Below the pieces are notes generated by a model. That model saw only the letters and a list, made by a program, of their open reading frames with translations, did not search any database and was not told the origin of the DNA. This document shows, in pieces, positions 7,903-16,911 of a DNA stretch of 64,000 bases. A program made the translations under genes and the position numbers. Location of the stretch: contig NZ_WUMN01000007.1 of NCBI RefSeq assembly GCF_009826935.1, positions 140,141 through 204,140 of the forward strand. The letters are read 5' to 3'. Position 1 is the stretch's first letter. Each line of letters starts with the position of its first letter. This stretch comes from Flavobacterium sp. Sd200 (GTDB lineage: Bacteria > Bacteroidota > Bacteroidia > Flavobacteriales > Flavobacteriaceae).

Positions 7903-8544
7903 ATGCACGAAGTTGCTGAATTCCTATTTGGCCAGTACAGGGGCTATAGTGTTTTACAGATAACGCTCGAAACCATTGCCGTATTTTTAGGTATTGCGAG
8001 CGTAATTTTATCAAAAAAAAACAGTATCTTATTGTATCCTACGGGATTGATTAGTACTATTATATATATTTATCTACTATATGACTGGGAGCTTTATGGC
8101 GACCTCGTTATTAACCTATATTACTTTTATGTAAGTATTTACGGATGGCTTTTGTGGAGTGGTAAATATGGAAATAGCAATGATTATCTAAAAATAACGA
8201 TAAATTCACGAAGAGATTATCTAAAATGCGCTTTAATTTTCATTTTTTCTCTTATATTTGTTTCCGGAATTTATCTTTTTCTTGACAGGTTCGATAAATG
8301 GTGGGCGTATGCCGATATATTTATGACCGGGCTGCTATTTGTGGGGACATGGCTGCTTGCTAAAAGAAAACTCGAAAACTGGCTTTTTTTGATTGCCGGA
8401 GATGTTATCGCTATTCCGCTTTTTTACCTTAAAGGCTATACGCTTACAAGTATTTTAAATGTATTTTTAACACTAATTGCCATATATGGCTATGTAGCAT
8501 GGAAGAAAATTTTACAAGACAAAAAGTCGATACCATTACAATAA
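7903..8544 (+). CDS. pnuC: PnuC-family vitamin transporter
   Basis: A 213-residue inner-membrane protein of the PnuC family, facilitators for nicotinamide riboside or, in the PnuT branch, thiamine. About seven membrane helices can be seen, with the family region LLYPTGLISTIIYIYLLYDW followed by YGDLVINLYYFYVSIYGW (Trp- and Tyr-rich substrate motif) and the late KLENWLFLIAGDVIAIPLFY segment. I chose ATG 7903 over the in-frame TTG at 7885 because the latter overlaps the preceding gene end too closely and lacks a good ribosome site. The next gene begins inside its 3' end, so they are one operon. A TPP riboswitch and TonB receptor lie 2.5 kb downstream, so thiamine as substrate is possible; the sequence alone does not settle this. 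Confidence 0.88.
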   Translation: MHEVAEFLFGQYRGYSVLQITLETIAVFLGIASVILSKKNSILLYPTGLISTIIYIYLLYDWELYGDLVINLYYFYVSIYGWLLWSGKYGNSNDYLKITINSRRDYLKCALIFIFSLIFVSGIYLFLDRFDKWWAYADIFMTGLLFVGTWLLAKRKLENWLFLIAGDVIAIPLFYLKGYTLTSILNVFLTLIAIYGYVAWKKILQDKKSIPLQ

Positions 8545-10406
8545 CAATTTATGCAGAGAAAGACAGTAAACCCACTGCAGCTTTGCTTAATAAAGAGCCC
8601 TTTGCTGAAGAGAAAAATAACAGACAACTTTTTTTTAAAGCAAAAGATATAGATACTGTAAACACCCCAAAAACATCTGACCTTGCCATAGTTATTGCTC
8701 CCGAAGAAAAGAAGAAAGCCAATGAGCTTGCCGACATGCTAAGGATGCAAAGCAACCCAAGGCTAAGGGTTACTGAAGGTTATAACGACGTTTTTGCAAA
8801 AGTGTCGTGTATTGTAAACCAATTGGAAAAAGCTCTAACGCTTGGATTATCTGTAACCGATTTTGTACAGGTGTACAACAGGAATATACATATTGATAAA
8901 ATTGAGAGTCAGATTGACATATTCAGAAACGGTATTGCAAAGATATTGTTAGAACGTCCGGCTATTATTAACGATGGGGTTGTTTCTTTGGCTAAAGAAG
9001 AGGCTTTGGAATATGCCCAGTTTTTTGAAGGCAAAAAAGAAAAATATAAGCTTAAAAAGTTCGTTCCGGCATCGGGTGCTGCAACGCGCATGTTTAAGTT
9101 CCTGCACGATTTTATCTCTAATTACGATCCTGCCAAAGAAACTATAAACGGTTACATAAACCGCACTAAAGACAACTCGCTGCAGGTGTTTTTGCTTGGC
9201 CTTGAAAGGTTTCCTTTTTACAACGAAATTGCCGCAGAGGCCGAAAAACACATTGTTTATCCTGAAGGTGATGGCGAAAACGTAAGGGAAGATGCCCGCA
9301 ATTACAGTTTTATAAAAACCATGATGAGCGAGCAGTTCTTTGATTATGCCAATAAGCCAAAAGGTATTATACCTTTCCATTGTTATGATGGTTTTGGTGC
9401 CACACCTATATATGAGCACCTTCGCGAAAGCGTTGCCTATGCGGCCTCGTGCGGGCAAACGCATGTGCATTTTACCATTTCAGAAAATCACCTTAACGGA
9501 TTCCTTGATTCTATAAACGAAGTAAGGGCAAGGGTAGAAGAAGAAAGCGGAATTAAAATAAGCTTTAACTTTACCTATCAGCACAAGGAAACCGATACCC
9601 TTGCGGTAGATATGGACAACAAGCCATTTAGGGATGAAAAAGGCAAACTGCTTTTCAGGCCGGGTGGACATGGTGCCCTTATAGAAAACCTTAACCGTTT
9701 GGATGCCGATATTGTGTTTGTTAAAAACATAGACAACGTTAGGCATACTAAAATGGAGACTATTGCTACCTACAAAAAGGCACTTGCCGGTATGTTGGTA
9801 GAATTGCAGGAAAGGATTTTCCATTATCTTGAACGCATAGAAACTAACGAAATAAGCGAGGCAGAGCTTGACGAAATTATAGATTTTGCAGCCATTAAGC
9901 TATCGATGGATATTTCTCCCGATTTTGATAAGTTTACTTTAGAAAACAAGTTCTTATACGTTAAAGAGCTTTTGGACAGGCCTATCCGTGTGTGTGGTAT
10001 GGTTAAAAACGAAGGAGAGCCGGGCGGTGGGCCATTTTGGATTAAAGGTAAAAGAGGCAGGGTGACATTGCAAATTGTAGAAAGCTCTCAAATAGATCTT
10101 GATAACAAAATACAAAGCCATATTTTCTCGCAGTCTACCCACTTCAATCCGGTTGATTTAGTATGTGGTCTTAAAGATTATAAAGGCAGCAAGTTTGACC
10201 TTACTGAATATGTAGATCCTAATACCGGTTTTATAGTATATAAGAACAGGATGGGCAAAGATGTAAAATCATATGAGTTGCCGGGCTTATGGAACGGTGC
10301 AATGGCCGGATGGATAACTGTTTTTGTAGAGGTTCCGCTTAAAACATTTAATCCGGTTAAAACCGTTAACGACCTGCTTAAGCCTGCACATCAGGAACCG
10401 GTTTAA
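8499..10406 (+). CDS. DUF4301 protein with N-terminal extension
   Basis: A 635-residue protein. From about residue 125 to the end it matches my memory of DUF4301 (about 510 residues), a family of unknown function in Bacteroidota; conserved segments are KFVPASGAATRMFKFLHDF, IPFHCYDGFGATPIYEHL, FRPGGHGALIENLN and VRVCGM-like VCGMVKNEGEPGGGPFW. The GSGAATRMF-type loop and the HGALIENLN motif recall nucleotidyltransferase folds, but activity is unproven. The first 125 residues are an extra region with no recognised domain. The ATG lies 46 bp inside pnuC. In related genomes a NadR-like NMN adenylyltransferase often stands between pnuC and DUF4301; it is absent here, and the extension could be what is left of it. 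No internal start codon would give a cleaner DUF4301-only protein except the Met codons at residues 81 and 84. Confidence 0.82.
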   Translation: MEENFTRQKVDTITITIYAEKDSKPTAALLNKEPFAEEKNNRQLFFKAKDIDTVNTPKTSDLAIVIAPEEKKKANELADMLRMQSNPRLRVTEGYNDVFAKVSCIVNQLEKALTLGLSVTDFVQVYNRNIHIDKIESQIDIFRNGIAKILLERPAIINDGVVSLAKEEALEYAQFFEGKKEKYKLKKFVPASGAATRMFKFLHDFISNYDPAKETINGYINRTKDNSLQVFLLGLERFPFYNEIAAEAEKHIVYPEGDGENVREDARNYSFIKTMMSEQFFDYANKPKGIIPFHCYDGFGATPIYEHLRESVAYAASCGQTHVHFTISENHLNGFLDSINEVRARVEEESGIKISFNFTYQHKETDTLAVDMDNKPFRDEKGKLLFRPGGHGALIENLNRLDADIVFVKNIDNVRHTKMETIATYKKALAGMLVELQERIFHYLERIETNEISEAELDEIIDFAAIKLSMDISPDFDKFTLENKFLYVKELLDRPIRVCGMVKNEGEPGGGPFWIKGKRGRVTLQIVESSQIDLDNKIQSHIFSQSTHFNPVDLVCGLKDYKGSKFDLTEYVDPNTGFIVYKNRMGKDVKSYELPGLWNGAMAGWITVFVEVPLKTFNPVKTVNDLLKPAHQEPV

Positions 10407-10414
10407 TAAATACA

Positions 10415-10816
10415 GTGAACAAAGAAAAAATAGTAAGCGAGCTTACTTTTAAAGCCGTGCGCAGTAGTGGTGCCGGCGGACAGAATGTAAATAAGGTAAG
10501 CAGTAAAGTAGTACTTGGATTTAATGTTAATGCTTCATTAGCTTTGAGTGAAGCCGAAAAGATTCTCGCGCTTACACGATTAGCCAGCCGTCTTACTGAT
10601 GATGGTACGCTTATATTGCAATGTGATGAAGATCGTAGCCAGCTTAGAAATAAAGATATTGTTATAAAAAGATTCTTTATGGTAATGGAGGCAGCCTTAA
10701 AAACAGATAAGCCACGCATTGCTACAAAAGTGCCTAAAGCGGTTATCAAAAGACGCATTGAGGGCAAAAGGCGTTTGTCTGACAAGAAACAGAACAGACG
10801 AAAGCCGGATGTTTAG
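10415..10816 (+). CDS. arfB: Alternative ribosome-rescue factor ArfB
   Basis: A 133-residue peptidyl-tRNA hydrolase of the ArfB/YaeJ type, which enters the A site of ribosomes stalled on broken mRNA and releases the peptide. The GGQ catalytic motif is in SSGAGGQNVNKVSSKV (GGQ at about residues 21-23), followed by the class-I release-factor-like domain and a basic C-terminal tail (KRRIEGKRRLSDKKQNRRK) that inserts in the mRNA channel. The start is GTG at 10415, eight bases after the DUF4301 stop, which implies translational coupling in the pnuC operon. A terminator follows 50 bp downstream. Confidence 0.94.
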   Translation: MNKEKIVSELTFKAVRSSGAGGQNVNKVSSKVVLGFNVNASLALSEAEKILALTRLASRLTDDGTLILQCDEDRSQLRNKDIVIKRFFMVMEAALKTDKPRIATKVPKAVIKRRIEGKRRLSDKKQNRRKPDV

Positions 10817-10865
10817 ATTTCAGATGATAGATTTGAGATATTAGACTGAAGATAATAGATAATAG

Positions 10866-10894
10866 ACCCTGCCAAACGGCAGGGTTTGTTGTTT
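10866..10894 (+). terminator. Intrinsic terminator after arfB
   Basis: A perfect 8-bp stem ACCCTGCC / GGCAGGGT with loop AAAC, followed by a T-rich stretch. Confidence 0.85.
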
Positions 10895-10933
10895 AATATA
10901 TCTTTTTTCTAAATTAGTTTACAGCGTGAATAT

Positions 10934-10966
10934 CGCAAAGTTGTGCCTCCTTTGCACAACTTTGCG
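10934..10966. repeat. Perfect 13-bp hairpin
   Basis: CGCAAAGTTGTGC and GCACAACTTTGCG are perfect complements with a 7-nt loop. There is no T tract, so it is not a standard terminator. It lies between arfB and the TPP riboswitch promoter; its role is unknown. Confidence 0.6.
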
Positions 10967-11053
10967 GTAAAATTCATGAGCTACCTAATAACCAAATCCA
11001 CAAATCATCAAATTAACGCATCCGCAAATTAACAAATAATCAAAATAATTATT

Positions 11054-11061
11054 TACATTTG
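11054..11061 (+). promoter_or_regulatory. -7 element upstream of TPP riboswitch
   Basis: TACATTTG matches TAnnTTTG and lies about 10 bp before the first riboswitch helix, where a transcription start would be expected. The -33 region is AT-rich without a clear TTG. Confidence 0.55.
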
Positions 11062-11069
11062 CCGCGTCT

Positions 11070-11150
11070 CAAAGGGGTGCCCTAAATAATCGGGCTGAGA
11101 TCATACCCAAAGAACCTGGGCGGGTAATGCTGCCAAGGGAAATTAAGGCA
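11070..11150 (+). ncRNA. TPP riboswitch (THI element)
   Basis: The conserved core of the thiamine pyrophosphate riboswitch is present in order: AAAGGGGTGCC, GGGCTGAGA (T-loop with CTGAGA), ATACCC, GAACCTG, GGGTAATGC and the closing AAGGGA. It senses TPP and should turn off the downstream TonB-dependent receptor when thiamine is plentiful. A hairpin with a short T stretch at 11148-11185 may be the expression platform. Confidence 0.95.
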
Positions 11151-11185
11151 AGTAATACAGAGTGCACGCTGTAGATATTGCTTTT
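11148..11185 (+). terminator. Possible riboswitch expression platform
   Basis: GCAA...TACAG pairs with CTGTA...TTGC around an internal loop, with loop AGTGCACG, and TTTT follows. This could be the regulated terminator of the TPP riboswitch. It is weak as a terminator, and folding was not computed. Confidence 0.4.
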
Positions 11186-11250
11186 ACTAACTATTTTAAA
11201 TTAACAAATAAGGATAATTGCCCCTTTTATTCGTAAACATTATTTTACGG

Positions 11251-13428
11251 ATGAAACTTTTATTCCATTCTTACAAAGACACTAAGGCGCTTAGACGCTT
11301 AGGTGCTAAAACACTTCTCACTTCATTTATTGGCTTTACAGCCTATGCGCAGCAACCTCCGGCTAAGGACAGTATTAATACACTTGATGAGGTTCTTGTG
11401 CAGGCCGTTCGTGTAAACAGCAATACTCCGGTAACATTTAGTAATGTTAGCAAAGAAGAGCTTGCTCCCCGCAATTTGGGTCAGGACATCCCTATTTTGC
11501 TTAACTATTTACCGTCTGTAGTAACCACTTCAGATGCAGGTAACGGTATAGGATATACAGGCATTCGTGTGCGTGGTGCCGATGCCAGTCGCGTAAACGT
11601 TACGCTAAACGGTGTGCCATTAAACGACTCTGAATCGCAGGGAACGTTTTGGGTTAACATGCCCGATTTTGCATCTTCGGTAGAAAACATACAGCTACAA
11701 CGCGGTGTAGGTACCTCCACAAACGGGGCGGGAGCTTTTGGAGCCAGCCTTAACCTGCTTACAGATGCCTATAAAAAAGAGTCGAGCGGAGAAATATCTA
11801 ACTCTTTCGGCAGTTTTGGTTCGCATAAGCATACGCTAAAATTCAGTACCGGGCTTATGAACAATAATGTTGAACTATCCGGACGCGTTTCAAATGTTGG
11901 TTCAGACGGATATGTAGACAGAGCATCGTCCCGTCTTAAATCTTATTTTTTACAGGGAGCCTATGTAGGGAAAACTACGCTTATTAAAGCCCTTGCCTTT
12001 GGCGGAAGCGAAAAAACCTATCAGGCATGGAACGGTCTTGATGCCGAAACACTTGCCTCTAATAGGAGGTTTAATTACTCCGGCCAGTATTTTGACGATG
12101 CGGGCAACGAGCATTTTTACAAGAACGAAACCGATAACTATCAGCAGGATCATTTTCAGTTACACTGGAACGAAAGGGTTACCGATAGCTGGAGTACAAA
12201 TATGGCATTGCACTATACCAAAGGGCGTGGTTATTATGAAAACTACCGCGACGACAAAACGCTTAGTGATTATGGCATAACACCGTTAATTATAGATGGG
12301 GCTTTGAGGGAAGAGGGTGACCTTGTTACCCGCAAATGGCTTGACAACGATTTTTATGGTGCTACATTCTCGGCAAACTATAAGTCGGCTAAACTGAACG
12401 CTACCTTTGGAGGTGCCTGGAACAAGTATGAAGGTGCACACTTTGGAGAGGTTATATGGTCTCAGTTTTCAAACAGTGTTCGCCCTAACGACCGTTATTA
12501 TGATAACGATGCCACTAAAACCGATTTCAATGTTTTTGGAAAGGCTACTTATCAGCTAACAAACTCGCTTAGTGCTTTTGGAGATTTACAATACCGTCGT
12601 GTGCATTATGATGCTACCAATGTTGTAGAGAGCAGCTCTTGGGCTATTCCGGTAGATGATACCTTTAACTTTTTTAACCCAAAGGCAGGTTTAACGTATA
12701 CGGTTAACGGTAACAATAATATTTACCTTTCGTATGCCCGTGCCAATAAAGAGCCACGCCGCAATGATTATGAGAACGGTGCTTTTAAATCGGAAAGCCT
12801 GAACGATTTTGAGTTGGGTTGGAGATACAAACACGGGCGCAGTACCATAAACGTAAACGGCTACTACATGAGGTATAAAGACCAGCTTGTGGCTACAGGA
12901 AACCTTGACGATGTAGGATCGCCTATATATACCAATGTAAAAGACAGCTATCGCATGGGGCTTGAAGCCGATGCTACACTTTATATAACAAACCGTTTAG
13001 TATGGAGGCCAAATGTGGCACTGAGCGACAATAAAAACATCGACTTTAATAACCAAACTACTGATGGTCCTGTAAACCTGGGCGATACTAAAATTGCGTT
13101 TTCTCCAAGTGTAATTGCAGGCAGCCAGATAATTGTTATTCCTGCAAAAGATTTTCAGGTGGCGTTTTTGTCTAAATATGTTGGAGAGCAATATATGGAC
13201 AATACCGAAACGGGGGACAGCAAGCTAAAAGGCTATTTTGTAAACGACCTTAATATTACCTATGAGCTTAAGAATATTCCGGTATTTAAATCGGTAGTAT
13301 TTAGCGGGCTTGTAAACAATATTTTCGACGAGCAATATATCTCTAACGGCTATATGTATGGCCCATATCCGTACTACTTTGCACAGGCAGGTATAAACTT
13401 CCTTGCAGGGGCAACGCTTAAATTTTAA
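11251..13428 (+). CDS. TonB-dependent outer-membrane receptor, TPP-regulated
   Basis: A 725-residue outer-membrane receptor importing a substrate with TonB energy. The start is taken as ATG 11251 (MKLLFHSYK), since the upstream TTG at 11218 would place the ribosome site in the riboswitch tail. A signal-like stretch ends in AYAQ. The TonB box region (TLDEVLVQAVRV) is followed by the plug domain (PILLNYLPSVVTTSDAG, GIRVRGADASRVNVTLNGVP) and a beta-barrel with the usual C-terminal strand ending in aromatic residues (GATLKF). Control by a TPP riboswitch says the cargo is thiamine or a thiamine precursor; such THI-regulated receptors are known in Bacteroidota. No carboxypeptidase-like N-terminal domain is present. 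Confidence 0.95.
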   Translation: MKLLFHSYKDTKALRRLGAKTLLTSFIGFTAYAQQPPAKDSINTLDEVLVQAVRVNSNTPVTFSNVSKEELAPRNLGQDIPILLNYLPSVVTTSDAGNGIGYTGIRVRGADASRVNVTLNGVPLNDSESQGTFWVNMPDFASSVENIQLQRGVGTSTNGAGAFGASLNLLTDAYKKESSGEISNSFGSFGSHKHTLKFSTGLMNNNVELSGRVSNVGSDGYVDRASSRLKSYFLQGAYVGKTTLIKALAFGGSEKTYQAWNGLDAETLASNRRFNYSGQYFDDAGNEHFYKNETDNYQQDHFQLHWNERVTDSWSTNMALHYTKGRGYYENYRDDKTLSDYGITPLIIDGALREEGDLVTRKWLDNDFYGATFSANYKSAKLNATFGGAWNKYEGAHFGEVIWSQFSNSVRPNDRYYDNDATKTDFNVFGKATYQLTNSLSAFGDLQYRRVHYDATNVVESSSWAIPVDDTFNFFNPKAGLTYTVNGNNNIYLSYARANKEPRRNDYENGAFKSESLNDFELGWRYKHGRSTINVNGYYMRYKDQLVATGNLDDVGSPIYTNVKDSYRMGLEADATLYITNRLVWRPNVALSDNKNIDFNNQTTDGPVNLGDTKIAFSPSVIAGSQIIVIPAKDFQVAFLSKYVGEQYMDNTETGDSKLKGYFVNDLNITYELKNIPVFKSVVFSGLVNNIFDEQYISNGYMYGPYPYYFAQAGINFLAGATLKF

Positions 13429-13458
13429 TTGTTTTAGTTTACTATTTTATTCTGTGAG

Positions 13459-13495
13459 ATCCTGCCGTTGTGTATTTTCGGCAGGATTTTTTATA
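13459..13495. terminator. Terminator between receptor and mcrC
   Basis: ATCCTGCCG / CGGCAGGAT, 9-bp perfect stem, followed by TTTTTTAT on the plus strand. It stands between two convergent genes; the mcrC stop codon is at 13491-13493 at the base of the T run. Confidence 0.8.
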
Positions 13496-14726
13496 TAAAC
13501 CAGTTTAAGATCTCTGTGCCGATATTTTCGTTCAGCACATTACTGTCTGGCTTAAAAATAGAAATTTTACCAATCCCGCATTGATGATGTGATTCTTTAT
13601 TTTCTTTAATGTTTTCAAAGCTTTTGAAATCAGGTTTCCGGGTTGTGTAATGCGGATAAAGCAATATTGCGCAATTAGATTTCCAATAGTCATTATACAC
13701 ATACATTTGCCTTAAATCATGTGTAGACGGCACACTGTAATGAATGTTCTTCCATTTTGTATCTATAATAAAGACTTCAGTTTCATTTTTTGTAATTACA
13801 ATGTCAGGCCTAATAGTAATGCCATTCCAAAAATGAAGCGACTGTTGCCCACTAACCGTAAAACCATTTGTTGCAGCCTCTTGCAGCCGTATTAAAATAT
13901 ATTCTTCCCAAAGCGTATTCATATCAAAAAGCAACGCCAGCATTTTTTCATTTCCTTTAGATATGTTTGGTGCATAGTTCAGGATAATAAGCCTTGCAAT
14001 GGCAAGTGCAGTATCATAAGGTTTTGTTTTGCGCGATACGGGAATTTTTGTAAACGTATCTGCAGTTGCCTTAATATCTTTTACTTCCGGAAAATCCAGT
14101 TGAACAGATTTGCATTTGCCATACAGGTAACCTCCTTTAGTGCATTGCGCTATAATATTGAGTGCCTTGGCTATTATTTGATGGATAAGATGATCTTTAT
14201 CATACACCTGATGCGAAGTATAGAAACGCTCTTTGTGCACGAGGTTTTTGGCAATGTGCCCTGCAAACTCAAGCTTGCCTTTAAGAGCCTTTACATTTCC
14301 GGTTTGTTTGTAATACTGTTTTATTAATCCCTGGTGTAGCAGAACCTCTACCTCATTTAAAAACCACTCAAAATAAATGTCGAGCAGGTGTATGTTTTGC
14401 TTTGTAACATTAGCTTCACCTACTTTTTGAACTTTGAGTTTTTTCGTAACCCTAAGCATTTCTATTAATGCCTTTTGCCATACAGCTTTCTCATCGCTTA
14501 TTTGATTGACTGCAATATCAATTTTAGGCAATATTTCTATAGTAAGCCCGTCTGCCTGTATTACACCCACATATTGCTTAAACTTGATACCGTTGTGGCG
14601 CACATCAAAATAGCAATCGTTGTGTAATGCATTCAGTTTAGACAATGCCACAAAATGATGTTGTTTGAAGTTGCCACCTATGGGCAAAAACTGATGCTCA
14701 AAAACCTGAATGGTGTTATCCTTCAT
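13491..14726 (-). CDS. mcrC: McrC-family nuclease subunit of McrBC restriction
   Basis: A 411-residue McrC-like protein, the endonuclease partner of the McrB GTPase in modification-dependent (type IV) restriction. The N-terminal region FEHQFLPIGGNF and the segment VGVIQADGLTIEILPKID are typical of McrC. The PD-(D/E)xK nuclease core is visible near the C-terminus: RPDIVITKNETEVFIIDTKW (Asp, then D-T-K). It overlaps the end of mcrB by 11 bp, so the two are translationally coupled. The pair sits between a metabolic receptor and a regulator with no other defence genes. Confidence 0.93.
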   Translation of the reverse strand: MKDNTIQVFEHQFLPIGGNFKQHHFVALSKLNALHNDCYFDVRHNGIKFKQYVGVIQADGLTIEILPKIDIAVNQISDEKAVWQKALIEMLRVTKKLKVQKVGEANVTKQNIHLLDIYFEWFLNEVEVLLHQGLIKQYYKQTGNVKALKGKLEFAGHIAKNLVHKERFYTSHQVYDKDHLIHQIIAKALNIIAQCTKGGYLYGKCKSVQLDFPEVKDIKATADTFTKIPVSRKTKPYDTALAIARLIILNYAPNISKGNEKMLALLFDMNTLWEEYILIRLQEAATNGFTVSGQQSLHFWNGITIRPDIVITKNETEVFIIDTKWKNIHYSVPSTHDLRQMYVYNDYWKSNCAILLYPHYTTRKPDFKSFENIKENKESHHQCGIGKISIFKPDSNVLNENIGTEILNWFI

Positions 14727-16824
14727 TTTGCAGGGTTACAGGTTTGTTAAGTAATGAGGCTATAGCTTTTTCAATGTCATTAATTTCATTAATAAACTCA
14801 AACTTTTTGATTACATCCGGTTTTTCTAAAGTCACTTTTGTAAAAGATGCAAAATGAATGTCTTTAGTATCTTTTACAGTAACAAACCCCTCGCCCAAAA
14901 TCAGTGCTATCTTTTCGTAATTATGATAAAAGTATTCCTGCAATAACGGAATGATACAGTTTTTAAAAGCGGCCGTTAAAGCTTTGGTGTCATTACTTTT
15001 AATGTTAATGAAGTAGGAGTGACCAATGGTGTGGTCTCTGTCTAACAATATTTCTACACGGTTGTTAATAGCCTCTAAAACTTCTCTAAGGTTAAAGCCG
15101 TTAAATTCTATGTTTTTTAAAAGATGAGGTTGCGGCATTAATTCTTTAAACGAAAACCTTCTGCGCAAAGCCGTGTCGAGAGCCTCAACACTACGGTCGG
15201 CAGTATTCATAGTGCCAATAATATAAAGGTTTGGCGGCACCCCGAATTTTTCTTTGCTGTAGGGGAGGACTACTTCCAACGCTTCTTTATTACCAAGTCG
15301 CTTATCTTCTTCTAATAGTGTGATAAGCTCACCAAATATTTGTGAGACATTACCACGATTTATTTCGTCTATGATTAATATGTGATTTTTTATTTCGTCA
15401 TTTTGTATGGAATCATACTTTATAAGACCATAGTTTGAATATAAATGCATAAGTATACCTTTTACATAAGAAGGATTGTACATCCCTTCGCCAGGTGTAT
15501 TTTGATACATTTTTAATATATTCTCTATTGATGCAGGATATAGCGGATTTTTATTTTTTGAATCTTTTGGATTTATTTTAAATGTTTTTCCGCCTTTATA
15601 ATATACATCAAATTCTATATTCCCTGTATTTATAGTTACTTTCTCATTGTCAATAAGATGCTGTTTAAATTTTGAAAGTACTTCCTCAAAATTAGAACTG
15701 CTTTTAATTCCTGCCTTTTCGCATAATTCTTTAAAGACTCCAGATACAACGTCATATGTTACATCTCCATTATTAGTCTCAGGCTTTATGCCCTCAATAA
15801 AATCTTCATAACTCATACTTTGATGAAAGGTAGAGAATACTATTTGCCCGTTAGAGACTAAATTTTCATACTCTTCGTTTACGATTTTTCTTTTTTCGTA
15901 AGTACTTATTTCATCATCAAATATTAAATCGGGATTGGCAATTTGTACAGCCAATTCTTTGGTGTTGTAGGTTTTACCCGTACCCGGTGGGCCATATAGA
16001 ATTTTGTTCAGTGGATGTTTTGAAAGTATAATTTTGAAAGTCTCCTCTTCATATTCCCATTCTAAAGGTTGTTGTTGAAGTCTTTCCGATGATATATTTA
16101 CTTTATAATATTTGTTAAATAGTACTTTGTTCGCTTCATTTATATCGGCTACTTCATACAACGTACTATATCCGCTGGGTAACCATGCTCTTTTGTCTTG
16201 CGATAATTTAATGGTATTGTTTACAATCGGTTCGGCAATTATTTTAATGCTCCTGGCCTGATAACCTTCCTCATCAATATCTTTTTTTATATCATCAGGA
16301 AGTTCTATTATTTCACTTGTAATTTTGCAAAGTGGTCCCAATTTATCCTTACCGTAAGTGATGTAAACATAATCGCCTATTTTTAGATTATTAGTAAAGT
16401 AAATACCCTGCCCTTTTTTTGTTGCTGAATGCATTGAGATAAGGTTTAACTTTTCTAATCGTTCTACAATATTGAATTTCGTAAAGCGAGTTGATTTAAA
16501 GTAGTCACCCATAGAAAATTTGAAGATGGGGCGGTCGCCAATGTCAATATTTAGATACTTAGATTTGACAGGGAAACCAATTTTCTCTAAAAATTTATTA
16601 GTAGGAATCCCTCCGGAAAGAGAAGGGATACTCTCTTGGGGAAAATCTTTAGCAAATATTTCGGTTGCTTCTCTAAAGACAACTTTAGGAGGATATAATT
16701 TACCATTATATGAAACATCGTAAATCGAACTATTGTAATATCTATCCCATCCGTTTATATCTAAAGATTCTATTGCCTTTTCAATAGATTTTTTCCAAGC
16801 TAAGTTATATTCTTCTTCTGTCAT
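14716..16824 (-). CDS. mcrB: McrB-family GTPase with modified-DNA reader N-terminus
   Basis: A 702-residue AAA+ GTPase that translocates DNA for McrC cleavage. Residues 1-90 resemble the ScoMcrA-like N-terminal head (YNGKLYPPKVVFREA, LSGGIPTNKFLEKIGF). Residues 100-240 look like a PUA/EVE-type reader of modified bases (DYVYITYGKDKLGPLCKIT). The motor follows: Walker A GPPGTGKT at 278-285, Walker B ILIIDEINRG, and the McrB signature MNTADRS with ALRRRF. A long insert (about 370-470) lies between Walker A and B. The N-terminal half is AT-rich compared with housekeeping genes nearby, suggesting transfer. Target modification is unknown; the reader assignment is by eye. Confidence 0.92.
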   Translation of the reverse strand: MTEEEYNLAWKKSIEKAIESLDINGWDRYYNSSIYDVSYNGKLYPPKVVFREATEIFAKDFPQESIPSLSGGIPTNKFLEKIGFPVKSKYLNIDIGDRPIFKFSMGDYFKSTRFTKFNIVERLEKLNLISMHSATKKGQGIYFTNNLKIGDYVYITYGKDKLGPLCKITSEIIELPDDIKKDIDEEGYQARSIKIIAEPIVNNTIKLSQDKRAWLPSGYSTLYEVADINEANKVLFNKYYKVNISSERLQQQPLEWEYEEETFKIILSKHPLNKILYGPPGTGKTYNTKELAVQIANPDLIFDDEISTYEKRKIVNEEYENLVSNGQIVFSTFHQSMSYEDFIEGIKPETNNGDVTYDVVSGVFKELCEKAGIKSSSNFEEVLSKFKQHLIDNEKVTINTGNIEFDVYYKGGKTFKINPKDSKNKNPLYPASIENILKMYQNTPGEGMYNPSYVKGILMHLYSNYGLIKYDSIQNDEIKNHILIIDEINRGNVSQIFGELITLLEEDKRLGNKEALEVVLPYSKEKFGVPPNLYIIGTMNTADRSVEALDTALRRRFSFKELMPQPHLLKNIEFNGFNLREVLEAINNRVEILLDRDHTIGHSYFINIKSNDTKALTAAFKNCIIPLLQEYFYHNYEKIALILGEGFVTVKDTKDIHFASFTKVTLEKPDVIKKFEFINEINDIEKAIASLLNKPVTLQNEG

Positions 16825-16911
16825 TGTTTTGTAAATTATAGTATCGTAAACCTACCAAATTTTAACAGAAAAAAATAAGGAAATCCTCACTTGTAAAAAA
16901 TATAATATTCC

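Noticed and set aside
11218..11250. TTG start for the TonB receptor
   Set aside because: It would add 11 residues before a normal signal peptide and lies close to the riboswitch; ATG 11251 is better.
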